A stretch of DNA of 64,000 nucleotides from NCBI RefSeq assembly GCF_003946045.1, contig NZ_RHNW01000001.1:186001-250000 (forward strand). Direction: 5' to 3'. Positions 1 through 9,000 of the stretch are shown piece by piece. The DNA is from Levilactobacillus mulengensis (GTDB taxonomy: Bacteria; Bacillota; Bacilli; Lactobacillales; Lactobacillaceae). The position numbers and the translations under genes were made by a program. Positions within the stretch are counted from its first letter, which is position 1; the number at the start of each line of letters is the position of its first letter. The notes under the pieces are model-generated. The model was not told the DNA's origin, made no database searches, and saw nothing but the letters and a program-made list of their open reading frames with translations.

Positions 1-331
1 GCTGGTATTCCAGCAATTGGTTGACCAACTCTTCACGAGGGTCGCCCCCGTCGTCTTCATCGAGGAGTTCAACCGTCTGGGGCTTGGGCAACAGCAGCTT
101 CGCCTTGATGGCCATCAGATTCGCCGCCATGACAAAGTATTCACCCGCAATATCTAACCGTAACGTCTGCATTTGGTGCAGGTAGGTCAAATATTGACTG
201 GTAATGGTACTGATGCGGATATCATAAATATCCATTTCATTGGTTTTAATTAGATGTAACAGTAGGTCTAATGGGCCCTCGAAGTCACTGACCTGAATCA
301 GTGGCTGGCCGTTCGTTGTGGCTTTGTCCAT
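1..331 (-). CDS. scpA: ScpA, segregation and condensation protein A (N-terminal part only)
   Basis: N-terminal 110 residues of the kleisin subunit of the bacterial SMC condensin; the gene runs off the left edge of the window. The translation contains the family hallmark FEGPLDLLLHLI near residue 18, followed by IYDIRISTITSQYL and a conserved helical segment with AANLMAIKAKLLLP. ScpA bridges the SMC head domains together with ScpB and helps chromosome compaction and segregation. The start is the ATG at 331, so the gene overlaps the end of the ribT-like gene by 47 bases, which indicates translational coupling. The order xerD-ribT-scpA is the usual one in lactobacilli; scpB should follow outside the window. 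Confidence 0.95.
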   Translation of the reverse strand, partial: MDKATTNGQPLIQVSDFEGPLDLLLHLIKTNEMDIYDIRISTITSQYLTYLHQMQTLRLDIAGEYFVMAANLMAIKAKLLLPKPQTVELLDEDDGGDPREELVNQLLEYQ

Positions 332-680
332 GGTGATACTCCCATTTTGCAATAATCTTAGCGGTGGTTAAGGTCCCCATCAAGCGTTTGGTTGGAACTG
401 CCGTCGCGAGTTGGTCTAACATTTGCCAGGTGTTGCGCGTCAGTTGCTTATCTGGCATCAGTGTGATCAACCGAACAACTAAGAAGTCGCCCTGACTCTC
501 GGTGCCTAACGCCCCGGCAAAGTCATCGTTTTCGTCCTTCCACAAGTACAGGCACCGGTCGTCGCCGCCCTGATACCAGGCTAGCTCGCGTTGCAGCCGG
601 TCCCAGTCCTTGAAGTTGGGTAATAGACTGAGCAGGCCCATCGCAATTTTTTGATAATCGCTACGATATTTAAGTAGCAT
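285..680 (-). CDS. ribT: RibT-like GNAT-family acetyltransferase
   Basis: Small (131 residue) cytoplasmic protein of the RibT type, a GNAT-like acetyltransferase of unknown substrate that in Firmicutes is named from the riboflavin operon but in lactobacilli lies between xerD and scpA, as here. An upstream in-frame ATG at 704 exists, but the ATG at 680 is preceded by a strong GGAGG ribosome binding site at proper spacing, so the shorter form beginning MLLKYRSDYQ is chosen. The 3' end overlaps scpA. Assignment rests on position and overall sequence character; I see no diagnostic catalytic motif, so the biochemical role is open. Confidence 0.75.
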   Translation of the reverse strand: MLLKYRSDYQKIAMGLLSLLPNFKDWDRLQRELAWYQGGDDRCLYLWKDENDDFAGALGTESQGDFLVVRLITLMPDKQLTRNTWQMLDQLATAVPTKRLMGTLTTAKIIAKWEYHHGQSHNERPATDSGQ

Positions 681-717
681 GGTCCCCCTCCGTTCAACGT
701 CCACCTACTCTACCACA

Positions 718-1614
718 CTATGCGCGCGGATGGTACTGGTCATAGACATTTAGTAGGCGTTTCTTTGAAATATGCGTATAAATTTGTGTCGTGGTGATAT
801 CCGCGTGGCCCAGGAGTTCCTGAACGACCCGCAGATCCGCCCCGTTTTCTAAAATGTGCGTGGCAAAGGAATGCCGCAACGTATGGGGCGTCACGTCCTT
901 TTGGATATCTGCCAAGCCCACGTAATGCTTGATTTTTTGCCAAATGGCTTGCCGCGATAGCCCGCCGCCGTGCCCATTCAAGAACAGGTAGGGACTGGTC
1001 CGCTGTTTCAGTAGGACCGGCCGGCTATCTTGTAAATACCGGTTGATCCAGTCCGCCGCCACGTCCCCAATGGGAATGATGCGTTCCTTGTCACCCTTCC
1101 CCAGGGTTTGGATCAGCCCCATCTCCAGGTGTAAGTCGACTAGCTTCAAATGGACCAGCTCGCTCACCCGCAAACCCGTGGCGTACATGACCTCTAAGAT
1201 GGCCCGGTCCCGCAACCCATACTTATTACTGGTATCGGGGGTCGCTAACAAACGATCGACCTCAGCCACCGTCAGTACGGCCGGCAAATGCTGGGCGTGC
1301 TTGGGAGCGGCCACGTTGGCCATCGGATTGTCTGTTAGCTGATGGGTCTGCACCAGGTAGCGGTAAAACTTCCGCAGGGCCGACACCGCGTGAATCACGG
1401 AGTTACGGGACTTGCCGGTAGCCGTTTGGGCACTGAGGTAAGCCATAATCTGTAGGCGGTCAACTTGTTTAAAGTCGGCAACGTTGTTTGTCGTTAAATA
1501 TTGACTAAAGTTCCGCAGTTCCTGGGTGTAGCTGGCCACGGAATTCGCCGCCAAGCCCTGTTCCACCGTCAGGTAATGGGCAAAGTCGGCCGTTTGGTTC
1601 TCTAACACCGTCAT
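718..1614 (-). CDS. xerD: Site-specific tyrosine recombinase XerD
   Basis: 298-residue tyrosine recombinase that with XerC resolves chromosome dimers at dif during division. An N-terminal SAM-like core-binding domain (about residues 5-90) is followed by the catalytic domain. All active-site residues are visible: R149 in GLRVSE, K173 in the beta-hairpin, H244 and R247 in HTLRHSFATH, H270 in LGHADI and the nucleophile Y279 in TQIYTH. The start has an AAGGAGG site seven bases upstream. It is the first gene of the xerD-ribT-scpA run. Proximity to scpA agrees with a chromosome-maintenance role rather than a phage integrase role. Confidence 0.97.
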   Translation of the reverse strand: MTVLENQTADFAHYLTVEQGLAANSVASYTQELRNFSQYLTTNNVADFKQVDRLQIMAYLSAQTATGKSRNSVIHAVSALRKFYRYLVQTHQLTDNPMANVAAPKHAQHLPAVLTVAEVDRLLATPDTSNKYGLRDRAILEVMYATGLRVSELVHLKLVDLHLEMGLIQTLGKGDKERIIPIGDVAADWINRYLQDSRPVLLKQRTSPYLFLNGHGGGLSRQAIWQKIKHYVGLADIQKDVTPHTLRHSFATHILENGADLRVVQELLGHADITTTQIYTHISKKRLLNVYDQYHPRA

Positions 1615-1643
1615 TCCCCCACCTCCTTAACTGGGTTCTTACC

Positions 1644-1821
1644 AGCCGCCTTACCGGGCAGAAAAAATGAACCGGAACGCTGTGGGCGGACGCCCGGAGC
1701 CAAAGAGCGGTCTCCGAGCTTACTTTGAGCCGCCAAGCGTCTCAAAGATACCAATTCTCTAAGCGGCAAAGCCACTAAGAGAATTCCCACGGCTGAACCC
1801 ATTTTCACCCGCCCTGCGGCT
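1644..1821 (+). repeat. Hairpin-rich dispersed intergenic element, copy G (divergent)
   Basis: Fills the gap between xerD and cvfB. Long imperfect inverted repeat whose outer arms (AGCCGC...GGGC and GCCC..GCGGCT) enclose the family core: GCTGTGGG, then GCC-AAGAGCGGTCT, a hairpin TTTGAG...CTCAAA, a second hairpin AATTCTCT...AGAGAATT, and closing CCCACGG. The same order of elements occurs in the copies at 15357, 45470 and 57165, but primary sequence of the stems differs. Strand given is that on which the core reads GCTGTGGG. Confidence 0.7.
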
Positions 1822-1909
1822 CATGTTCAGTTAATGCACACTTACTCCTGCCAATAGATTCTGACAGTACTAAGTTTGAATGCAACTAAACAATTCGAAA
1901 ACCAACCGA

Positions 1910-2809
1910 CTAGTCCGCTGGTTCGTCCGTCTTTTCCGTGGTGGCTGCGCTTTGGTTTAACCAGAGGGCGCCGTCGTGCTGGGTGATTTGCCGGTCCTTT
2001 AACAAGTGACCGATGGCCCGCTTGAACTGACCCTTGCTGATACCGAAGTAGGCCTTGATGGCAGCGGGATCTGACTTGTCGCTGAAGTCCAGCTTGCCGT
2101 CGTCCGAGTGTTGGAGTGCGGCTAATAGCATGGCTGAATCGTCGTCGATGGCCTCGTAGGTCCGGGGACGCAGGGACAGGTTCAGGGTGCCATCGTCGTG
2201 CACACCGATGACCCGAGCGTGTAACTCCTCACCCAGGCGGGGTTCCGTTTCCCGTTCTGACGGGTGAATGAAGCCCAGTTCAAAATTATCCGTGATGACC
2301 CGGGTCCCGACCAATTTCAGTTGGTAAGAACGGGCGGTCACGTTGCTATTTTGCATCTTTTTCTTAGCGGGTTGGGCAATGGCCTGGTAAATATCCCCAT
2401 CAGCCAGCACACCCCAGAGCCGTTGCTTGGCGTCTTCGCGCAAGGCAATCAGCAGCTTGTCTCCTTGCTGGGGCCACAATTCCATGATGTCTGGTAGATC
2501 ATCCAGGGAAACCACGATATCCTTGTTGGGCAGCCCAATGTTCACGAACACCCCTAACGTCCGTTGGCTCCGAACGACCGTGCCCAGACCATAGTGGTCA
2601 ACTTGGGCATCCGGGGCGTCCCGGGTAATCTGCATGTCGTGGTCTTCATTTTCATAGGCGAATCCTTTAAAAATTGAGCCCAACTTCAAGGGCTTTTTAA
2701 TTTCTGCTTTGTCTAGCCGAAAAGTCGTCCCGGAAACTTGCACGTAGTAATCCTTTTCGTTTTCATCAGTAACTTTTCCCGCGATGATGCGGCCTAATAG
2801 TTCTTCCAT
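1910..2809 (-). CDS. cvfB: CvfB-type S1 domain RNA-binding protein
   Basis: 299-residue protein with tandem S1/OB-fold RNA-binding domains (clear S1-like repeats near residues 65-140 and 145-215) and a C-terminal winged-helix-like segment (about 225-285). Matches the CvfB/YitL family, regulators of virulence or stress gene expression that bind RNA. The family is found next to xerD and pyk in lactobacilli. The ATG has a GAGGAG site upstream. Acidic tail at the C terminus. Precise RNA targets are unknown. Confidence 0.88.
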   Translation of the reverse strand: MEELLGRIIAGKVTDENEKDYYVQVSGTTFRLDKAEIKKPLKLGSIFKGFAYENEDHDMQITRDAPDAQVDHYGLGTVVRSQRTLGVFVNIGLPNKDIVVSLDDLPDIMELWPQQGDKLLIALREDAKQRLWGVLADGDIYQAIAQPAKKKMQNSNVTARSYQLKLVGTRVITDNFELGFIHPSERETEPRLGEELHARVIGVHDDGTLNLSLRPRTYEAIDDDSAMLLAALQHSDDGKLDFSDKSDPAAIKAYFGISKGQFKRAIGHLLKDRQITQHDGALWLNQSAATTEKTDEPAD

Positions 2810-2985
2810 AATCTCCTCAATTCTACTGGTTTCCCAGTCTACCGGTCAAAAGTGTCTAACCTTTATTTTACACGGAAACGCCCGAACTAGCGAGGATTAA
2901 TCTGACAAAATTATTTAAGTTGTGTGCGCGTCCTTGCGACTGCCAGAACTTTCTTCAACCCGACGCGACCAAACTTTTTGGACAG

Positions 2986-3014
2986 CAAAAAAGGACCCCC
3001 GACAGAGGGTCCTT
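2986..3014 (-). terminator. Rho-independent terminator of pyk
   Basis: Stem of AGGACCC pairing with GGGTCCT around a short loop, followed on the minus strand by a run of T residues. It lies 24 bases beyond the pyk stop codon. Confidence 0.9.
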
Positions 3015-3037
3015 TTTCATAACAGGTTTATCTCAAA

Positions 3038-4795
3038 TTAAAGCGCGTTGGAAGCACCGTGGTAAACGATACCGCGACGTGAGTCAACGGTGATCAATTC
3101 GCCATCGGAGATCTTGTCGCTGGCACCAGTAGCGCCAACGATAACAGGAATCCCCATAGAAATCCCAACAACAGCAGCATGAGAAGTCAACCCACCGTTT
3201 TCAACGATAACGGCGCTAGACTTTTCGATAGCCGGCAAGTAGTCTTTGTCGGTGTTCTTAGCAATTAAGATACCACCTTCAACGACTTTGGCGTTGGCTT
3301 CAGCAGCGGTGTTGGCAATGATTGCCTTGCCGATAACTGTGTCGTCACCGACACCTTGGCCTTGCACTAACTTTGAGCCGATCAATTGGATCTTCATCAA
3401 GTTAGTCGTCCCGCGTTCGCCGACTGGCACACCAGCGGTGATCAGGATTAAGTCGCCTTCCTTAGCTAAGCCCGTTTCAACGGCCTTGGCTGCAGCCAGG
3501 TCAAACATTTCATCAGTGTTTGAAGGCTTTTCGGTAACGATTGGGTAAACACCCCAGTTGACCATCAAACCACGACGGGTCCGGTCGTCAAAGGTAACGG
3601 CTAAGATATCAGCATCTGGCCGGTACTTAGAAATCATCTTAGCGGTGTAGCCACTTTCAGTTGCAGCAACGATGGTCTTAACACCAAGTTGGTTAGCAAC
3701 GCGAGCAACGGAAGCACCGATAGATTCAGTAACGTCGCCGTTATCGAAGTCTAAGTTGTCACGACCAAAGTCCTTCAAAGCATTTTCAGCCTTGATGTCG
3801 ATCCGGTTCATGGTAGCAACGGCTTGTACTGGGTATTCACCGTTAGCACTTTCACCAGAAAGCATGGTTGCGTCAGTACCGTCAAAGACAGCGTTGGCAA
3901 CGTCAGATGCTTCGGCACGAGTAGGACGTGGGTTTTCTTGCATGGAGTCCAACATTTGGGTAGCGGTGATAACTGGCTTGCCTAAGATGTTGCACTTCTT
4001 GATCAAAGCCTTTTGTACCAAAGGCACGTTTTCCGTTGGAATTTCGACACCCATGTCACCACGAGCAACCATTAAACCATCGGAAACCTTGATGATGTCA
4101 TCAAAGTTGTTGATACCTTCTTGGGATTCGATCTTAGGGAAGATTTGAACGTGTTCCATGTGCTTTTCTTCGAGGAGTTCACGGATGTCCATGACATCTT
4201 GTGGCTTCCGAACGAATGAAGCAGCGATGAAGTTGATTTCGTGGTCCAAACCAAAACGAATGTCATCGGAATCCTTTTCGGTGATCCCTGGTAAGTTGAT
4301 GGAAACGCCAGGAGCGTTAACACCCTTACGGGAACCCAGAACACCATCGTTTTGAACAGTGACAACTAATTCCTTAGTTGCTTCGTCCTTCTTATCAACG
4401 ACAGTGTCTAATAAACCATCATCGAATAAGACGTGGCCGCCTTCGTGAACGTCATCGTATAAGCCAGGGTAAGTAACCGCAATCTTTTCCTTGGTTCCTT
4501 CGAGTGAGTCGTCCATGGAAATCCGGAATACGTCACCAGTCTTGAAGTTGAGCTTACCGCCCTGTTCAACAGTGGTCCGGATTTCGGCACCCTTCGTATC
4601 CAACATGATACCAACCGTCTTACCAGTAATCTTTTCAGCCTTGTGAACGTTCTCCAAACGGCCGAGGTGTTCCTCGTGGTCACCGTGTGAGAAGTTGAAC
4701 CGGAAGATGTTGGCGCCGGATTCGATCAACTTAACAATCGTATCAACGTCAGTACTTGCAGGACCAAGGGTACTTACGATCTTGGTTTTCTTCAT
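3038..4795 (-). CDS. pyk: Pyruvate kinase
   Basis: Cytoplasmic glycolytic enzyme converting phosphoenolpyruvate and ADP to pyruvate and ATP. The ORF could begin 12 codons earlier, but MKKTKIVSTLGPAS is the canonical N terminus and is preceded by an AAAGGAGA site, so the start is 4795 (585 residues). The (beta/alpha)8 barrel carries the signature ending in FPKIESQEGI near residue 220 and the substrate-binding MVARGDMGVE and TQMLDSM motifs. After the allosteric C domain there is an extra PEP-utiliser-like domain with GGLTSHAAVVG and IPVIVGATG, normal for lactobacilli and bacilli. Unlike most homofermenters no pfkA lies directly upstream. A possible cre site precedes the promoter. Confidence 0.98.
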   Translation of the reverse strand: MKKTKIVSTLGPASTDVDTIVKLIESGANIFRFNFSHGDHEEHLGRLENVHKAEKITGKTVGIMLDTKGAEIRTTVEQGGKLNFKTGDVFRISMDDSLEGTKEKIAVTYPGLYDDVHEGGHVLFDDGLLDTVVDKKDEATKELVVTVQNDGVLGSRKGVNAPGVSINLPGITEKDSDDIRFGLDHEINFIAASFVRKPQDVMDIRELLEEKHMEHVQIFPKIESQEGINNFDDIIKVSDGLMVARGDMGVEIPTENVPLVQKALIKKCNILGKPVITATQMLDSMQENPRPTRAEASDVANAVFDGTDATMLSGESANGEYPVQAVATMNRIDIKAENALKDFGRDNLDFDNGDVTESIGASVARVANQLGVKTIVAATESGYTAKMISKYRPDADILAVTFDDRTRRGLMVNWGVYPIVTEKPSNTDEMFDLAAAKAVETGLAKEGDLILITAGVPVGERGTTNLMKIQLIGSKLVQGQGVGDDTVIGKAIIANTAAEANAKVVEGGILIAKNTDKDYLPAIEKSSAVIVENGGLTSHAAVVGISMGIPVIVGATGASDKISDGELITVDSRRGIVYHGASNAL

Positions 4796-4896
4796 TAGAA
4801 AAATCTCTCCTTTAGAATTGGCACGAAACAATTTTTAATAACTTTAGTCAAATTAAGACTCACAAAAAGTTTCGGCACAAATTTGATTCCAAAATT

Positions 4897-4925
4897 ATTC
4901 TATCACTTTTGAAAATTAATGTCGC
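4897..4925 (-). promoter_or_regulatory. Probable pyk promoter
   Basis: On the minus strand a TAGAAT -10 hexamer at 4897-4902 lies 17 bases after GCGACA (weak -35). It is about 100 bases upstream of the pyk start. Confidence 0.4.
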
Positions 4926-4968
4926 CTTTGTTTACCGATTTTTCGCCGATTGTTCATATTTTTTCAAA

Positions 4969-4982
4969 GTAAGCGCTTTCCC
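4969..4982 (-). promoter_or_regulatory. Candidate cre (CcpA) site upstream of pyk
   Basis: GGGGAAAGCGCTTACT on the minus strand contains the palindromic core GAAAGCGCTT seen in catabolite-responsive elements. It sits about 70 bases upstream of the -10 box, a position that in other lactic acid bacteria suits activation of glycolytic genes by CcpA. Sequence similarity only. Confidence 0.45.
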
Positions 4983-5010
4983 CGGGCCGACGGGCCTCAG
5001 GAAAGCTTAA

Positions 5011-5038
5011 AACCTGCTGATTTTATAATCAACAGGTT
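5011..5038 (-). terminator. Probable terminator after the transaldolase gene
   Basis: Long stem, AACCTGTTGATT pairing with AATCAGCAGGTT, followed on the minus strand by TTAAGCTTT. The U tract is imperfect. Nothing else is recognised in 5039-5196. Confidence 0.55.
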
Positions 5039-5196
5039 ATTGAATGGATAAATAGTGCTTTATTATCAGGTCACTCAAGCAACTAGACCAATCGGGTTGG
5101 CCACCGAACGGGGCATCCCCCACCGTCCCGACATCCCCCTAACCCAACAAAACGTAAGGATTTCTTAAGTTGCGTCCCGATTCCCGACGAGTCCAC

Positions 5197-5913
5197 CTAT
5201 TCCGTCACAGGAATGGTAAATCCGAGGCTGGCGATGTCCGCATCAAACGTCTTGACCGTGTCCACGGAGACCTGCACGGCCGGCGTCCCAAATTTAGCGA
5301 GCTTGGCCAAGATCTTCGGTGGTACGGTGATGATGTCACAGCCGGTCTGTTCGGCCTGCACAACGTTAAAGACTTCACGGGTGCTGGCCCATAACAGCTC
5401 GACGTGTTCCTTCGTGTGGCAGAGTCCAGCGGCTTGGCGCATCAACGGCAACGGATCGACGCCCGTGTCGGCCACGCGCCCGGCAAAGACGGAGACGATG
5501 CCCCCGACCTCAGCGTTCAAGGCGTCGACGGCTAACTTGACCTGGGTGAGCGTTGTGATGGCCGTCACGTTGACCTGGACCCCAGCGTTAGACAGTTCAC
5601 GAATGACCGCGGCATTGTCCTCACCGTTGGCCCGGATGATGGGTACCTTCACAGCGACGTGTTGGCCTAAGCCGGCTAAGACCTTGGCCTCGGCGAGCAT
5701 CCGGTCGGGGGTGTTGCCAAAGACCTCGAAGCTGATCGATTGGTCGGGGAACGTGGCCACGGCCTTCTGGGCAAAGGCCAAATAGTCGGTGATCCCGGCT
5801 GCCTTCATCAAGCTGGGGTTCGTGGTGAACCCCGTGACCAGTCCCTGGGCCGCCACGGCCTGCATATCGGCCAGTTTGGCCCCATCAGCGTAAATCTTCA
5901 CGTTTAAATCCAT
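5197..5913 (-). CDS. Transaldolase / fructose-6-phosphate aldolase family protein
   Basis: 238-residue class I aldolase of the small transaldolase (TalC/FSA) family, shown by GFTTNPSLM near residue 28, the Schiff-base lysine in VAVKVPI near residue 89, NVTAITTL and VSVFAGRVADTG. Such enzymes move or release dihydroxyacetone units of sugar phosphates. The ATG has a GGAGG site eight bases upstream and its own promoter. The gene lies between dnaE and pyk, the place of pfkA in homofermentative lactobacilli. Whether it acts as transaldolase or as fructose-6-phosphate aldolase cannot be told from sequence. Confidence 0.9.
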   Translation of the reverse strand: MDLNVKIYADGAKLADMQAVAAQGLVTGFTTNPSLMKAAGITDYLAFAQKAVATFPDQSISFEVFGNTPDRMLAEAKVLAGLGQHVAVKVPIIRANGEDNAAVIRELSNAGVQVNVTAITTLTQVKLAVDALNAEVGGIVSVFAGRVADTGVDPLPLMRQAAGLCHTKEHVELLWASTREVFNVVQAEQTGCDIITVPPKILAKLAKFGTPAVQVSVDTVKTFDADIASLGFTIPVTE

Positions 5914-5954
5914 TAAAAAAACCTCCAGTTCTCTATTTGTTAAGCATTGGTATA

Positions 5955-5983
5955 ATCATACTAAAGCCTACACAAATAGTCTA
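5955..5983 (-). promoter_or_regulatory. Promoter of the transaldolase gene
   Basis: TAGACT at 5978-5983, 17-base spacer, TATGAT at 5955-5960 on the minus strand, 42 bases ahead of the start codon. Confidence 0.65.
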
Positions 5984-6006
5984 GAGGTATTTTTATTAAA
6001 ATTGGT

Positions 6007-9000
6007 CTATCCGTTTTGTAAAACAACGTTGCCCGCACCCATCAGTTGTTCCAAGGCGGCTTTTAACTGGGCATCCTCCGGTAACCACTGGCTCTGGGGC
6101 AGGACGCGTTTGGTATCCGTCTGCGGTTGGTACACGATGACGGGCACCTGACCGGCGTGACTGGTCAAGAACTGGGCCAGCTGTCTAGCCACCGACCGGT
6201 CATCGTGATTCAGGTCCACGCGAATGAACCAGCGGGCCCCCGTCGGTAACGTTGGTTGCTTGGGTTGCGGCGACGAGCTAGCCTGTGGTGCCGACTGCTC
6301 ACGAACCGGCATCTCCTCGGCTAACGTCACCTGATCCGCTACGATCTGCAGGCCCCGTTGCTGTTCGACCTTTCCCCGCACGACAATCACCTGATCGGTC
6401 TTCAACCAGGTGCTGACCTGGCGGAACTGATTGGGAAAAATGGTGACGCTCACGTCGGCCGTCTCGTCGCTCCCGGTCACGAAGGCCATTGGCTCCCCTC
6501 GTTTGGTGCGAATCGTCCGGATCTTGGTCACATAGAGAATCGTGACGACGCGCGCATCCACGGTCAGGTCACTGATGGTCGTCGCGTGGAGTTGCTGGGC
6601 CAACGCCTGGTACTGAGCGACCGGGTGTCCCGAGAGATACGCCCCCAAGACGGCTTCCTCATTGGTGAGCTTGGTCATCAAGTCGAGGTCCGGCACCGTT
6701 TTGATCTTTGGCGCCAACGCGGCAAACAATTCGACGTTATCGCCAGAGAGTTCCACGGTGCTGATGAATTCTGGCAGGGCGGCGAGGAGCTCTGCGCGGT
6801 TATGGCCGAAATGGTCGAAGGCCCCGGCGTAGACCAAGGCGTTTAGCAGGTCCGTCTTGCGGTACTTGGCATCGATGCGTTGTAGGAATTGGTGGAGGTC
6901 CTTGAAGGGCCCGTTCTCGTGGCGGTCGGCCAAGACCTCCCGTAAGAAGTCGCGGCGGACCCCCTTGATGCTACTCAACCCGAAGATGACTGCATCCCCC
7001 TGTAAGTTGAAGTAAGCTGTCGAGTCGTTGATGTCCGGCGGGAGCACGGTCACCCCGTGGCGCTTGGCTTCGGTCAAATAAGCCTTGGTCTTGACCGGCA
7101 CGTTGATCACCGAGTTCATCAAGGCCGCGTAGAACGGTCCGGGATAGTGGGCCTTCAAGTAGGCCAGCTGAAAGGCTAATTTGCTATAGGCCACCGCATG
7201 GGAACGGTTGAACCCGTAGTTGGCGAAGCGGTCCATGTAGGCAAAGACCTGTTCGGCCACCGCTGGGGCATAGCCCAACTGTTGCGCGCCACTCACGAAT
7301 TTCTTCTGCATGGCGTCCATGGTCTGCTTTTTCTTCTTACTCATGGCTCGCCGCAGCAAATCGGCTTCCCCGAGCGTAAAGCCCCCCATGGCGGACGCGA
7401 CCTGCATGACCTGTTCCTGATAGACTAGCACGCCATAGGTCGGTCCCAGGATGGGCTTTAGGACTGGCGCCGCATAGGTCACCCGTTCCTTGCCATCCTT
7501 TCGGCGAATGAAGGTATCGATGTTTTCCATGGGACCCGGCCGGTACAGGGCGTTGACCGCGGCGACCAGTTCGAAACTATCGGGTTTGAGTTGGCGCAGG
7601 ACCCGTTTGATCCCGGATGATTCAAATTGAAAGACGCCGTTGGTCTCGCCCTGGGCAAACAACGCTAACGTTGCGGTATCGTTTAAATCGATTTGATTCA
7701 GGTCGAGCGCCTGCCCGGTTTGCTTCTTGATCAGGGCCAACGTATTGGCGAGAATGCTCAGGTTCCGCAGGCCTAGGAAGTCCATTTTTAACAGACCGAC
7801 CGCCTCGACCGTATCCTTGGGGTACTGGGTCATCAGCAGGTCTTCACTTCCCGGCTGTAGTGGCACCAAATCCGTCAACGGCCCCTGGCTCAACACGATT
7901 CCGGCCGCATGGGTCGAGTAGTGGCGGGGCAGGCCCTCGAGCTTTTGGGCCGTCTCGAATAACAGGCGGTTCTTCTCGCTGTCGGCCACCAGGTTGCGCA
8001 GCTTCTGCGACTGGTCATAGGCTTCCTTTAGCGTGATGTGTAGCTTCGGGGGAATGGCCGCACTCCAGTCACTCATGGCATACGGCGGCATCCCCAGCAC
8101 CCGGCCCACGTCTCGTAACGCGGCCTTGGTCGCTAGCGTCCCAAAGGTAATGATCTGGGCAACGCGGGTGTGGCCGTATTTATCATGGACGTACTGTAAG
8201 ACCTGTTCGCGGCGGTTATCCGGAATATCCAGGTCGATATCGGGCATCTGGGCCCGTTCCTCGTTTAAGAATCGTTCGAATAGCAGGTCATAGGCCAAGG
8301 GGTCGACCTCGGTGATGGCCAGGACGTAGGCCACGAGCGAGCCGGCCGCCGATCCCCGCCCCGGTCCGGTCTGAATGTGGGCCTGATGGGCGTAATTCAT
8401 CACGTCCCAGACAATCAGGAAGTAGTCGTCAAAGCCCATCCGGTGAATGACCCCTAATTCGCGTTCTAAGCGCTCCTGGTAAGGCTGGCTATCCGTGATG
8501 GCATTCTGAGCTAGACGGCGTTTAAGCCCCGTTTGGCAGATCTCACGCAGGTAATCCTGGGAGGCCTGTTGATCAGGCGTGGGAAATTGGGGCAATTGCG
8601 GCTGCTGGAACTTCAGGGTCACGGCCGTTTGGGCGGCGAGTTCCCCCGTCGCAGCCACCGCATCCCCTAGACCGGCGGCTGCAAAGCGCGCGGTCTCCTC
8701 GGCGGCTGGGCGTAACCAGTGAGTCCCTAGCGTCTCTTGCTCAGCGGTCGGGTCCGTTAACGTTGCCCCGGCCCCAATGGCCCGTAAGACGGTCACGGCA
8801 AAATGGTCGTCGCGGTCCAGGTACTCGACCGGCGCTAACGCCACCAGTGGCACCTGCGTCGCTTGGGCCAAGTTGCTCAGGGCCTCGCGGGTCGCCGTTG
8901 GAATCTCTGGGCTAATCCCTAGAGACAAGTGCGGATCTAAGCCCTGTAGCTGGTGCACGACGCGTTCGGCGGCCGTCACGTCACCCGCGGCGAGGAGCTG

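Noticed and set aside
718-1614. Phage or ICE integrase
   Set aside because: Length, neighbours (ribT, scpA) and motifs fit housekeeping XerD, and no other phage gene is nearby.
1611-1808. 65-codon frame between xerD and cvfB
   Set aside because: It coincides with the hairpin element; composition follows the inverted repeat, not coding sequence.
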